Positions 8,949 through 17,372 of a DNA stretch of 47,577 nucleotides are shown piece after piece. The stretch comes from an uncultured Parabacteroides sp. (lineage in GTDB: Bacteria; Bacteroidota; Bacteroidia; Bacteroidales; Tannerellaceae): NCBI GenBank assembly GCA_946055095.1, contig CAMGEM010000003.1, positions 1 through 47,577 on the forward strand, read 5' to 3'. The position numbers were made by a program, and so were the translations under genes. The notes beneath the pieces are model-generated. The model was given only the letters and a program-made list of their open reading frames with translations, had not been told where the DNA came from and made no database searches. Position 1 is the stretch's first letter; every line of letters starts with the position of its first letter.

Positions 8949-9569
8949 ATGGCTATTAAGTTTCAATATAATAAGACATCGCTTCAGCAATTGGAGAAGC
9001 AGCTGAAGATGCGTGAGCGCTCCCTGCCTACGATCAAGAGCAAGGAGAGTGCCCTGCGTATCGAGGTGAAGCGCACCAAGGATGAGGTGAGTAAATTGGA
9101 ACTTCAGCTGGAGCAAGAGATACAGAGCTACGAGAATATGGTGGCGCTGTGGAACGAGTTCAATCCCGAGTTGATCGGCGTGAAGGATGTCTCCCTCTCG
9201 ACGAAGAAGATCGCGGGTGTGGTCGTTCCGTTGTTGGATGAGATTAAATTCGAGATCGGACATTACAGTCTCTTTAGTGCCCCCGCTTGGTATGCCGATG
9301 GTATAGACCTGCTGAAGAAGCTGGCACGTACAGGCATAGAGGCGGAGTTCGCGGGCATGAAGCTGGAGTTGCTGGAGCACGCCAGGAAGAAGACCACGCA
9401 AAAGGTCAACCTTTTTGAGAAGGTGCAGATCCCTGGCTATAAGGATGCGATCCGTAAAGTGAAACGATTCATGGAAGACGAGGAGAGCCTCTCCAAGTCT
9501 TCGCAGAAGATCATGAGGTCTAATCAAGAAAAGCGCAAAGCGAAAGAAGAGGAGGAGGTTGCCGTATGA
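8949..9569 (+). CDS. V-type ATP synthase/ATPase subunit D (central rotor shaft)
   Basis: A 206-residue protein. Residues about 5-70 and 130-195 are long charged helices expected to pair as the coiled coil that turns inside A3B3, with a short middle region that would face subunits F and C. The opening (FQYNKTSLQQLEKQL) and the charged C-terminal tail fit D subunits. No F subunit, the usual small partner of D, is found in the operon. Its stop overlaps the start of subunit I (ATGA), giving translational coupling. Confidence 0.88.
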   Translation: MAIKFQYNKTSLQQLEKQLKMRERSLPTIKSKESALRIEVKRTKDEVSKLELQLEQEIQSYENMVALWNEFNPELIGVKDVSLSTKKIAGVVVPLLDEIKFEIGHYSLFSAPAWYADGIDLLKKLARTGIEAEFAGMKLELLEHARKKTTQKVNLFEKVQIPGYKDAIRKVKRFMEDEESLSKSSQKIMRSNQEKRKAKEEEEVAV

Positions 9570-11410
9570 TCGCTAAAATGGAGAAACTGACCTTCCTTAT
9601 CTATCATAAGGAATATGAGCGCTTCTTGACGGAGTTGCGAACGCTGGGTGTCGTGCATGTCGAGCTGAAGCAACAAGGAGAGAGCGACGAGAAATTGCAA
9701 GCCCTCTTGCAGCAGTATGCCGCCTATAAGACGGTTCTCAAGGAGATGTCGGCGTTCACGTCCAATGCGGCACCGGGTCATCTGGAGGGAGATGCCACGA
9801 TAGAGGCTACCCTGCGTGATTTCGAGGCTATGCAAGGTAGGCAACAGCAGTTGATGGCGCAGCTTCCGGCGTTGGATCGTGAGATAGCGATGCTGGAGCC
9901 TTGGGGAGAGTTCGATTGGCAAACGATCGACAGCCTGAAGGCTAACGGTTGGGTGATGCAGTTCTTCTGCTGCCCTGAGAAAGCGTTCGACGAGGCATGG
10001 CGGGATAGCTGCCATGCGACGGTGATCAGCGTGAAGGGTGGACAGGCCTATTTCGTGACCGTTAACCGGGAGCCAGTGGAGTTGGAGGCCGAGACGGTTC
10101 GCCTGCCTCATCATCGCCTTTCGGAGCTCAAGAGCCGTCGAGAGGTCTTGAGTGAGGAGATTGCAGCCTCCAAGCGCGACCTGTCTGCCTATTGCGTGAC
10201 ACATGTCCCCATTGTGGAGGCCGCTATGCGTGTCTTGCAGAGTGAGATCGATCTCTTGAAGGTGACATTGGGTGGTGAGCGCATGGCTGATGGTGCTTTG
10301 GTGTTGTTGGAGGGCTGGGTGCCCGAAGAGAATGGTGCGGCTGTCCGTCAGATGTTAGAATCGAGTGGCGTTTACTACGAGATGCGTCCTGCTGAGAAGG
10401 AGGAGAACGCACCGATCAAGCTGAAGAATAATGCGGTGACACGTCTCTTTGAGGTGCTCACGAAGATGTATGGAATGCCTGATTACGCAGAGTTCGACCC
10501 GACTCCGATGTTGGCGCCCTTCTATGCGCTCTTCTTTGGTCTCTGTGTCGGCGATGCGGGTTATGGCCTTTTGCTGGTCTTGTTAGGACTCTATCTTAAA
10601 CGGAAGGTGAGCCGTTCGATGGCCGGTATGATGAATCTGTTGATCACGCTGGGTCTGGCAACGACGATTGTGGGTGCTTTGGTGGGTACCTTCATGGGCG
10701 TAGAGCTGGTTAGTCTTGACCTGCCGGAATGGATCAAGCAAAGCATGATTGTCGGCAAGTTCGGTGATACGGCTTACGATAAGACGATGATTTTCGCCTT
10801 GATCGTGGGTATGTTCCACTTGATTTTTGCGATGACGGTGAAGGCTATTTGTGCGACTGCCCGTTTTGGCTTCAAGAATGCCCTCTCCGAATGGGGCTGG
10901 TGGCTCTTTGTCGGTGGTACGGTAGCTATTGCTACACTCAACTACTTGGATGTCCTCTCTATGGATCTTGCCAAGACAGCTTTCATTGCGATCAGTGGTG
11001 TGTCTGCAATCGGTATCTATTTACTCAACAACCTGAAACGGAATGTCCTCATCAATGTGGGTGCTGGCTTATGGGCTACCTATAATATGGCGACTGGCTT
11101 GATGGGAGACTTGCTTTCCTACCTCCGTCTCTATGCGCTTGGCTTGGCTGGCGGTATGTTGGGAGGTGTTTTCAACACGTTGGGTATGCAGTTGCGTGAC
11201 AGTCTCGACGGGGTGCTCTTCGGCATTCCGGGCTGGATCTGTTTCGCCCTCATCTTCGTCTTCGGTCATGGTTTGAACATTGCCCTCTCTTGTTTGAGCG
11301 GTTATGTCCACTCTATCCGTTTGACATTTGTCGAATATTTCAAGAACTCTGGTTATGATGGCAGAGGTGTTGCCTACAAGCCCTTCTCCACCACTAACGC
11401 AGAGGAATAA
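9566..11410 (+). CDS. V-type ATP synthase/ATPase subunit I (a-type, 116-kDa family)
   Basis: A 614-residue membrane stator. Residues 1-320 are the cytoplasmic domain that binds the peripheral stalks. From about residue 320 onward there are about seven or eight hydrophobic segments. Arg521, in the DLLSYLRLYALGLAGG motif, is the essential arginine of the ion half-channel (matching the LRLWAL motif of eukaryotic a-subunits), which interacts with the acidic residue of the K ring. The start overlaps the D stop by 4 bases. Length is normal for short bacterial I subunits. Confidence 0.93.
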   Translation: MIAKMEKLTFLIYHKEYERFLTELRTLGVVHVELKQQGESDEKLQALLQQYAAYKTVLKEMSAFTSNAAPGHLEGDATIEATLRDFEAMQGRQQQLMAQLPALDREIAMLEPWGEFDWQTIDSLKANGWVMQFFCCPEKAFDEAWRDSCHATVISVKGGQAYFVTVNREPVELEAETVRLPHHRLSELKSRREVLSEEIAASKRDLSAYCVTHVPIVEAAMRVLQSEIDLLKVTLGGERMADGALVLLEGWVPEENGAAVRQMLESSGVYYEMRPAEKEENAPIKLKNNAVTRLFEVLTKMYGMPDYAEFDPTPMLAPFYALFFGLCVGDAGYGLLLVLLGLYLKRKVSRSMAGMMNLLITLGLATTIVGALVGTFMGVELVSLDLPEWIKQSMIVGKFGDTAYDKTMIFALIVGMFHLIFAMTVKAICATARFGFKNALSEWGWWLFVGGTVAIATLNYLDVLSMDLAKTAFIAISGVSAIGIYLLNNLKRNVLINVGAGLWATYNMATGLMGDLLSYLRLYALGLAGGMLGGVFNTLGMQLRDSLDGVLFGIPGWICFALIFVFGHGLNIALSCLSGYVHSIRLTFVEYFKNSGYDGRGVAYKPFSTTNAEE

Positions 11411-11454
11411 ATGAACTCAGATCAATCAAACAAATTAAATCAGAATATTAATAA

Positions 11455-11898
<444 letters not shown>

Positions 11899-11937
11899 GC
11901 TAAGCGCTCATAATCATCATCCTATATTTTGGTAGAA

Positions 11938-11979
11938 GGGTGTGCCGTTGGGATTTGTCCCGGCTGCACACCCCTTTTT
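11938..11979 (+). terminator. Terminator of the V-ATPase operon
   Basis: GGGTGTGC (11938-11945) pairs with GCACACCC (11966-11973), with an inner GGGA/TCCC pairing, followed by CTTTTTC. Confidence 0.8.
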
Positions 11980-12040
11980 CATGGATGATCCACCCATCTA
12001 CTCTTTCTTTGCGACAGAGAGAGGAGGAAGGGGGATAACA

Positions 12041-12070
12041 AAAAAAGGTGGCTGAAAGGCCACCTTTTTT
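12041..12070 (-). terminator. Bidirectional terminator between the V-ATPase operon and fabD
   Basis: Perfect arms AAAAAAGGTGGC (12041-12052) and GCCACCTTTTTT (12059-12070) around a 6-base loop. The stem is flanked by A-run and T-run on either side, so it can stop fabD transcription and any readthrough from the K gene. Confidence 0.85.
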
Positions 12071-12088
12071 GCTCAGTACAAGACTTGT

Positions 12089-12970
12089 TTATTGCAAACC
12101 TTCTATGGTCATGCTTTTGTCGATCTTAGCGACGAGGCCTTGAAGCACTTTACCCGGACCTAACTCGATGAAGTGCGTTGCCCCATCAGCGATCATGTGC
12201 TGTACGCTCTGTGTCCAACGGACAGGAGCTGTCAGCTGTGCGATCAAGTTTGCCTTGATCACCTCAGGATCTGTCTCACCTTTCGTGCTTACGTTTTGAT
12301 AAACAGGGCACTTGGGCGCATTGAAAACCGTGCTTTCGATGGCGGCTGCCAACTCAGCACGTGCGGGCTCCATCAACGGAGAGTGGAAAGCGCCACCCAC
12401 CTTCAACTTCAACGCACGTTTCGCACCCGCTGCCAACAGCTTCTCACAAGCGGCATCAATGCCAGGGATAGTGCCAGAGATAACCAACTGGCCGGGGCAG
12501 TTATAATTGGCGCAAACCACAACCTCATTCTCTATGCTGGCGCAAACCTCTTCCACTTTCTCGTCTGGAAGGGCCAACACTGCGGCCATGGTAGAGGGCG
12601 TTGCCTCGCAAGCCTTCTGCATGGCCTGCGCACGTTTGGAAACCAATACCAAACCATCCTCAAAAGAGAGGGCACCTGCGGCTACAAGGGCGGAGAACTC
12701 ACCGAGGGAGTGACCAGCTGTCATATCGGGCTGGAAAGCGTCACCAAGGGTTTTCGCTAAAATCACAGAATGGAGGAAAACGGCTGGCTGTGTCACTTTT
12801 GTCTGTTTAAGATCCTCATCCGTACCGGCAAACATCAAGTCTGTGATTCGAAATCCTAAGATCTCATTCGCTTTCTCAAATAGTTCTTTGGCAAGGGGAT
12901 TCTCATCGTAGAGGGCCTTTCCCATACCTACGAATTGCGCTCCTTGGCCAGGAAACACATAAGCTTTCAT
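12089..12970 (-). CDS. fabD: Malonyl-CoA:ACP transacylase
   Basis: A 293-residue cytoplasmic enzyme that loads malonyl groups from CoA onto acyl carrier protein for fatty acid elongation. The start MKAYVFPGQGAQFVGMG is the family hallmark. The nucleophile is Ser88 in GHSLGE, and His196 in GGAFHSPLM is the catalytic histidine. Length is close to the usual 300-310. It stands alone on the minus strand, divergent from tatA, with its own -7 box at 13011-13018 and terminator at 12041-12070. Other fatty acid genes (fabH-like, fabG) are about 8 kb away, so fab genes are scattered. Confidence 0.97.
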   Translation of the reverse strand: MKAYVFPGQGAQFVGMGKALYDENPLAKELFEKANEILGFRITDLMFAGTDEDLKQTKVTQPAVFLHSVILAKTLGDAFQPDMTAGHSLGEFSALVAAGALSFEDGLVLVSKRAQAMQKACEATPSTMAAVLALPDEKVEEVCASIENEVVVCANYNCPGQLVISGTIPGIDAACEKLLAAGAKRALKLKVGGAFHSPLMEPARAELAAAIESTVFNAPKCPVYQNVSTKGETDPEVIKANLIAQLTAPVRWTQSVQHMIADGATHFIELGPGKVLQGLVAKIDKSMTIEGLQ

Positions 12971-13010
12971 CTTTCTAATAATTTTCTAATTTCAGATTTT
13001 TAATACCGCG

Positions 13011-13018
13011 CAAAGGTA
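13011..13018 (-). promoter_or_regulatory. -7 box for fabD
   Basis: Minus-strand TACCTTTG, 41 bases upstream of the fabD ATG, matches TAnnTTTG. Confidence 0.55.
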
Positions 13019-13058
13019 ATAAAATTGCGTTTACAGGGCGACTTTTCATAACAAATTG

Positions 13059-13066
13059 TATCTTTG
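13059..13066 (+). promoter_or_regulatory. -7 box for tatA-tatC
   Basis: TATCTTTG matches TAnnTTTG and is 58 bases before the tatA ATG. The 154-base fabD/tatA gap thus carries back-to-back promoters. Confidence 0.55.
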
Positions 13067-13123
13067 TCCCCGTTCAAAGAGGAACTATTAACATTTTAAA
13101 TAAAGTATTAAAGTATAATTGTC

Positions 13124-13324
13124 ATGAATGAATTACTGTTTATTGGAAATTTAGGAACAGGTGAGATTATTATTATTGCGATCATCGTGCTGTTGCTCTT
13201 CGGTGGCAAGAAGATCCCTGAGTTGATGAAGGGAATTGGTAAGGGCGTGAAGAACTTCAAGGACGGTGTGAAAGGATTAGAAGACGACATTAAGATCGAC
13301 GATACGGACACTGATAAGAAGTAA
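13124..13324 (+). CDS. tatA: Sec-independent translocase subunit TatA/E
   Basis: A 66-residue protein with one N-terminal transmembrane helix (about residues 5-25), the [16 protein letters not shown] hinge and amphipathic helix, and a short acidic tail. TatA oligomers form the passage for folded proteins with twin-arginine signals. There is no separate TatB here, so this TatA probably serves both roles, as in minimal Tat systems. tatC follows after 8 bases. Confidence 0.93.
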   Translation: MNELLFIGNLGTGEIIIIAIIVLLLFGGKKIPELMKGIGKGVKNFKDGVKGLEDDIKIDDTDTDKK

Positions 13325-13332
13325 GGCGGAAG

Positions 13333-14145
13333 ATGCAACAAGATGAGATGTCTTTCTGGGACCACCTGGAAGAGCTGCGCTGGACGTTATTCCGATCTAT
13401 TTTAGCCCTTTTCGTCTTTGCGATTGCGGGCTTCTCGGTGATGCCTTGGCTGTTCGACCATGTGATCATGGCGCCTTGCTCTTCCGATTTCATCCTTTAC
13501 AGGGAGTTGTGCAAGATCAGCGAGCATTTGCCTTTCCTGCCCGATTTCTGTAATGATGATTACCATGTGGATATTGTCAACATTAAGTTGGCGTCCCAGT
13601 TTTTCACACACATGACCAGCTCGTTCTGGTTGGCGTTACTGCTGACTTTCCCCTATTTGATGTGGGAGGTATGGAAGTTCATCAGTCCGGCGCTCTATGA
13701 GAACGAGAAGAAGAACGTCCGTTGGGTATTCCTTTTTGGCACGCTGATGTTCTTTGTAGGATGTGCCGTGGGTTATTTCCTGGTTTTCCCGATGACGCTG
13801 CGTTTCTTGGCTACTTACGAGTTGAGTGCCATGATCACGGAGCAGGTATCGCTGGATTCCTACATGGATAACTTCTTGATGTTGATCTTCGTGATGGGAG
13901 TGGTGTTTGAGATGCCTTTGCTCTCGTGGCTACTCTCACAGTTAGGGTTGCTGAACCGTTCTTTCTTCCATAAGTACAGAAGGCATGCGGTGGTAGGCTT
14001 GTTAGTTGCCGCTGCGTTTATTACGCCGAGTGGTGATCCATTCACGCTGAGCGTCGTCTTCTTCCCGCTTTATGGCCTCTATGAGTTGAGTGCCTTCTTC
14101 GTGAAGCGAGCGCCCGTGGAAGAGGAGGAAGAGGCTGAAGCCTGA
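13333..14145 (+). CDS. tatC: Sec-independent translocase subunit TatC
   Basis: A 270-residue polytopic membrane protein that recognises twin-arginine signal peptides. The cytoplasmic N-terminus has the invariant SFWDHLEELR motif (residues 7-16), followed by about six membrane helices with a long first periplasmic loop (about residues 45-95). ITPSGDPFTL near the C-terminus is also typical. The tail is a run of glutamates. Two proteins in this window (39525 and 40969) carry twin-arginine signals that it could export. An alternative start at the MSFW methionine (13348) is possible; the upstream ATG is kept because GGCGGAAG precedes it. Confidence 0.95.
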   Translation: MQQDEMSFWDHLEELRWTLFRSILALFVFAIAGFSVMPWLFDHVIMAPCSSDFILYRELCKISEHLPFLPDFCNDDYHVDIVNIKLASQFFTHMTSSFWLALLLTFPYLMWEVWKFISPALYENEKKNVRWVFLFGTLMFFVGCAVGYFLVFPMTLRFLATYELSAMITEQVSLDSYMDNFLMLIFVMGVVFEMPLLSWLLSQLGLLNRSFFHKYRRHAVVGLLVAAAFITPSGDPFTLSVVFFPLYGLYELSAFFVKRAPVEEEEEAEA

Positions 14146-14161
14146 CTTTATATCCCATTTT

Positions 14162-14238
14162 GAGTTTTGAGTTTTAAGCGTTTGGGAGGTATATGGAGCT
14201 TATTTGCTACACTACCTTGGGCTTAAAACTCAAAACTC
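14162..14238. repeat. 18-bp inverted repeat with 41-base loop
   Basis: GAGTTTTGAGTTTTAAGC (14162-14179) and its exact complement (14221-14238) lie between tatC and the GH92 gene. The left arm contains a short direct repeat, GAGTTTT twice. It may act as a terminator with an unusually large loop or be remains of a small mobile repeat. Confidence 0.7.
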
Positions 14239-14284
14239 TACCTTATTTTATAAGATTCCAAACTAATAATTGATTGTTGACGAC

Positions 14285-16507
14285 ATGAAACACATGCTTT
14301 TAGGGGGTTGTTGCTTGGGACTGTTACTGTCTTGTGCCCCTAACCAGACAACGCAACAGGAAACAGCCGATCTGGCGGGAGTGGTAAATCCGATGATCGG
14401 TACTGACTTCACAGGAAATACATATCCGGGTGCGCAGGTGCCTTTCGGTATGGTGCAGTTGAGTCCCGATAATGGACTGCCAGGCTGGGATCGCATCTCC
14501 GGTTATTTCTATCCGGACTCCACGATAGCTGGATTCAGCCATACCCACCTCTCCGGTACAGGCGCGGGCGATCTCTATGATATACTTTTTATGCCTGTCA
14601 CTCGCCCCTACAAAGAGGCGGAGGGACCCTTAGGCATCTATTCTGGGTTCTCGCACGATGAGGAGAGTGCTTCGGCGGGTTACTATCGGGTGCGTTTAAA
14701 AGATTACGACATCGTGGCGGAGCTGACTGCCACCGAGCGTTGTGGCGTACAGCGTTATACCTTCCCCGAGGCTGATGCTTCTATCTTCTTGAACCTGAAG
14801 AAGGCCATGAACTGGGACTATACGCTCGATTCGCACATCGAGGTGGTGGATTCGGTGACGATCCGAGGCTATCGCTTCTCGCAAGGATGGAGCCCGAAGC
14901 AGCATGTCTTCTTTGAGACACGCTTCTCTAAGCCTTTCGAGGCCATGCAATTAGATACGACAGCGATCGCTACGAAGAGCCGAGGCCGCATCGGTACCGC
15001 TTCTGTCGCTCGTTTTGATTTTAAGACGGCTAAGGATGAACAGATTGTGGTGGTGACAGCCCTCTCCGGTGTCAGTGCTGAGGGAGCCCATAAGAACCTC
15101 GTAGCGGAGGCACCCGACATGAATTTTGAGGGGTATCGCCAACGGGCTACGGAGGTTTGGAACCAAGAGTTAGCCAAGATAGCGGTGAAGGGTGGTACGT
15201 CGGATGACCGGGTGAATTTCTACACGGCACTCTATCACTCCATGATCGCTCCTACGATCTATAGCGATGTGGATGGTGCTTACTTTGGGCCTGACGGGCA
15301 GACCCATGCGGGCGAGGGCTGGACAAACTACTCCACCTTCTCGTTGTGGGATACCTACCGGGCGGCTCATCCGTTGTTTACCTACACGCAACCTCAACGG
15401 GCCAACGATATGATCAAGGGCTTCTTGAAGTTCTATGAGCAACATGGGGCTTTGCCGTTGTGGAATCTCTATGGTTGGGAGACCGACATGATGATCGGTT
15501 ATCATGCCGTACCCGTCATCGTGGATGCTTATTTGAAGGGAATTGGCGATTTCGATGCGGAGAAGGCATTGGAGGCTTGCGTCGCTTCTGCGAATCGCGA
15601 TGATTACCGAGGCATTGGTGACTATAAGCGATTAGGCTATGTGCCGGCTTATAGCGATCAGAAGCGTTGGGAGAGCTGGTCACTCTCGAAGACGATGGAG
15701 TATGCATACGATGACTACTGCATTGCCCGTATGGCCGAGAAGATGGGTAAGGCTGAGATTGCCAAAGAGTTTTATGCGCGTTCGCAGAATTATCGCAACG
15801 TCTATAACCCGGCAACGAGCTTCTTCCAACCGCGGGACGAGCAGGGTCGCTTCAATCCGAAGTTCAATCCTGACGAATATACCGAGGACATTTGCGAAAG
15901 CAATGGCTGGCAATATATGTGGTCGGTGCAGCAAGACATTGATGGCTTGATCCAATTGGTGGGCGGCAAGGCTCGTTTCACGGAGAAGTTAGACAGCATG
16001 TTCACCTATACGCCTGCTTCCGACGAAGAGCTACCGATTTTCAGTACCGGAATGATTGGCCAGTATGCCCACGGCAATGAGCCGGGTCACCATGTGATCT
16101 ATCTCTTCAATAAAGTAGGTCAGCCGTGGAAGACGCAGCAATATGCTTCGAAGGTGATGCGTGAGCTGTATCTGAACACACCGGCGGGCTTGTGTGGCAA
16201 CGAGGATTGCGGACAGATGTCCGCTTGGTTGGTGTTCAGTGCGATGGGCTTCTATCCCGTGGATCCGATCAGTGGCCTGTATGAGATTGGCACGCCCCTC
16301 TTTGAGGAGGTGAAGATGCAGTTGGCGAATGGAAAGAGCTTTACGGTGAAGGCTCCGGGAGCCAGTGCTGAGCGCATCTATGTGCAGTCGGTTAAATTGA
16401 ACGGTGCTCCTTACAACAAGAGCTACATCACGCATGAGCAGATCATGAGCGGTGCAACGTTGGAGTTGGAGATGGGTGCTGAGCCGGGACCGGTTTGGTA
16501 TGAGTAA
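14285..16507 (+). CDS. GH92-family alpha-mannosidase, lipoprotein
   Basis: A 740-residue protein of the GH92 family, calcium-dependent exo-alpha-mannosidases acting mainly on alpha-1,2 and related linkages of N-glycans or yeast mannan. Family motifs include GNTYPGAQVPFGMVQLSPDN near the start, SHTHLSGTGAGDLYD, WNLYGWETDMMIGYHAVPV, the GNEPGHH motif with the probable general acid, and CGNEDCGQMSAW late in the protein. The start is ATG 14285 rather than the in-frame TTG 14270, because it gives a clean lipoprotein signal with LLSC and Cys17 as the lipidated residue. It is likely attached to the outer membrane. No SusC/SusD pair lies nearby, so it is not part of an obvious polysaccharide utilisation locus. 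The next gene starts 28 bases on. Confidence 0.93.
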   Translation: MKHMLLGGCCLGLLLSCAPNQTTQQETADLAGVVNPMIGTDFTGNTYPGAQVPFGMVQLSPDNGLPGWDRISGYFYPDSTIAGFSHTHLSGTGAGDLYDILFMPVTRPYKEAEGPLGIYSGFSHDEESASAGYYRVRLKDYDIVAELTATERCGVQRYTFPEADASIFLNLKKAMNWDYTLDSHIEVVDSVTIRGYRFSQGWSPKQHVFFETRFSKPFEAMQLDTTAIATKSRGRIGTASVARFDFKTAKDEQIVVVTALSGVSAEGAHKNLVAEAPDMNFEGYRQRATEVWNQELAKIAVKGGTSDDRVNFYTALYHSMIAPTIYSDVDGAYFGPDGQTHAGEGWTNYSTFSLWDTYRAAHPLFTYTQPQRANDMIKGFLKFYEQHGALPLWNLYGWETDMMIGYHAVPVIVDAYLKGIGDFDAEKALEACVASANRDDYRGIGDYKRLGYVPAYSDQKRWESWSLSKTMEYAYDDYCIARMAEKMGKAEIAKEFYARSQNYRNVYNPATSFFQPRDEQGRFNPKFNPDEYTEDICESNGWQYMWSVQQDIDGLIQLVGGKARFTEKLDSMFTYTPASDEELPIFSTGMIGQYAHGNEPGHHVIYLFNKVGQPWKTQQYASKVMRELYLNTPAGLCGNEDCGQMSAWLVFSAMGFYPVDPISGLYEIGTPLFEEVKMQLANGKSFTVKAPGASAERIYVQSVKLNGAPYNKSYITHEQIMSGATLELEMGAEPGPVWYE

Positions 16508-16535
16508 TTAGTGTTTTTGATAGAGTAGTAATAAA

Positions 16536-17345
16536 ATGAAATCAATTTTGACAAATAGACCGGCCTTAGCAAAGGCGGTGAATGATGTGGCAGAGGTGGC
16601 AGGCTACCTCTGGCAGAAGGGTTGGGCAGAACGGAATGGCGGCAACATTACCGTGAACATTACAGAGTATGTGGATGAGGAGATCAAGGCTATGCCGGCT
16701 TTGACCGCCCCGACACCCATTGGCTCGCAACTCCCCTACCTGAAAGGATGCTATTTCTTTTGCAAGGGTACCAATCGTCGTATGCGCGACTTGGCTCGTT
16801 GGCCGATGGAGAATGGTTCGGTCATCCGTATCTTGGATGATTGTGCGCATTATGAGATCATTGCTGATGCGCCGGTGAAACCAACCTCGGAGTTGCCCTC
16901 TCACTTGGCCGTGCATAATCGTTTAATCGAGAAAGGATCCCCATACCGTGCCTCGTTGCACACCCATCCGATTGAGTTGATCGCCATGACACATAGCCCT
17001 CGTTTCTTGCAGGCTGACGAAGCGACAAGGGTATTGTGGAGTATGTTGCCGGAGTCACGTGCCTTCTGTCCCCGTGGCTTAGGCATGATTCCTTATAAGT
17101 TGCCGGGTTCTGTGGATTTAGCGGAAGCGACCATTCAAGCGTTGGAGAAGCAGGATGTGGCGATGTGGGAGAAGCATGGTGTCTTTGCGATCGATACGGA
17201 CATCATCTCCGCTTTCGATCAGGTGGATGTGATGAACAAGGCTGCTTTGATCTATATCGCCTCAAAGAACATGGGCTTTGAGCCTGACGGCATGACGCAG
17301 GCACAAATGGATGAGATCAAGGAGGTGTTCCATTTGCCGGGATAA
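16536..17345 (+). CDS. rhaD: Rhamnulose-1-phosphate aldolase
   Basis: A 269-residue class II zinc aldolase that cleaves L-rhamnulose-1-phosphate to dihydroxyacetone phosphate and L-lactaldehyde. Zinc ligands are His142 and His144 (LHTHPIELIA) and His214 (WEKHGVFA), with Glu119 (PTSELPSH) as catalytic acid/base, matching the E. coli enzyme at nearly the same spacing. Length is near the usual 274. The odd feature is context: no rhamnose isomerase, kinase, permease or regulator is in the window; it is packed between a mannosidase and a peptidase. L-fuculose phosphate aldolase is a related alternative, but length and motifs favour RhaD. Confidence 0.93.
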   Translation: MKSILTNRPALAKAVNDVAEVAGYLWQKGWAERNGGNITVNITEYVDEEIKAMPALTAPTPIGSQLPYLKGCYFFCKGTNRRMRDLARWPMENGSVIRILDDCAHYEIIADAPVKPTSELPSHLAVHNRLIEKGSPYRASLHTHPIELIAMTHSPRFLQADEATRVLWSMLPESRAFCPRGLGMIPYKLPGSVDLAEATIQALEKQDVAMWEKHGVFAIDTDIISAFDQVDVMNKAALIYIASKNMGFEPDGMTQAQMDEIKEVFHLPG

Positions 17346-17372
17346 AGCATAAACAGACATAAAACAATCAAC

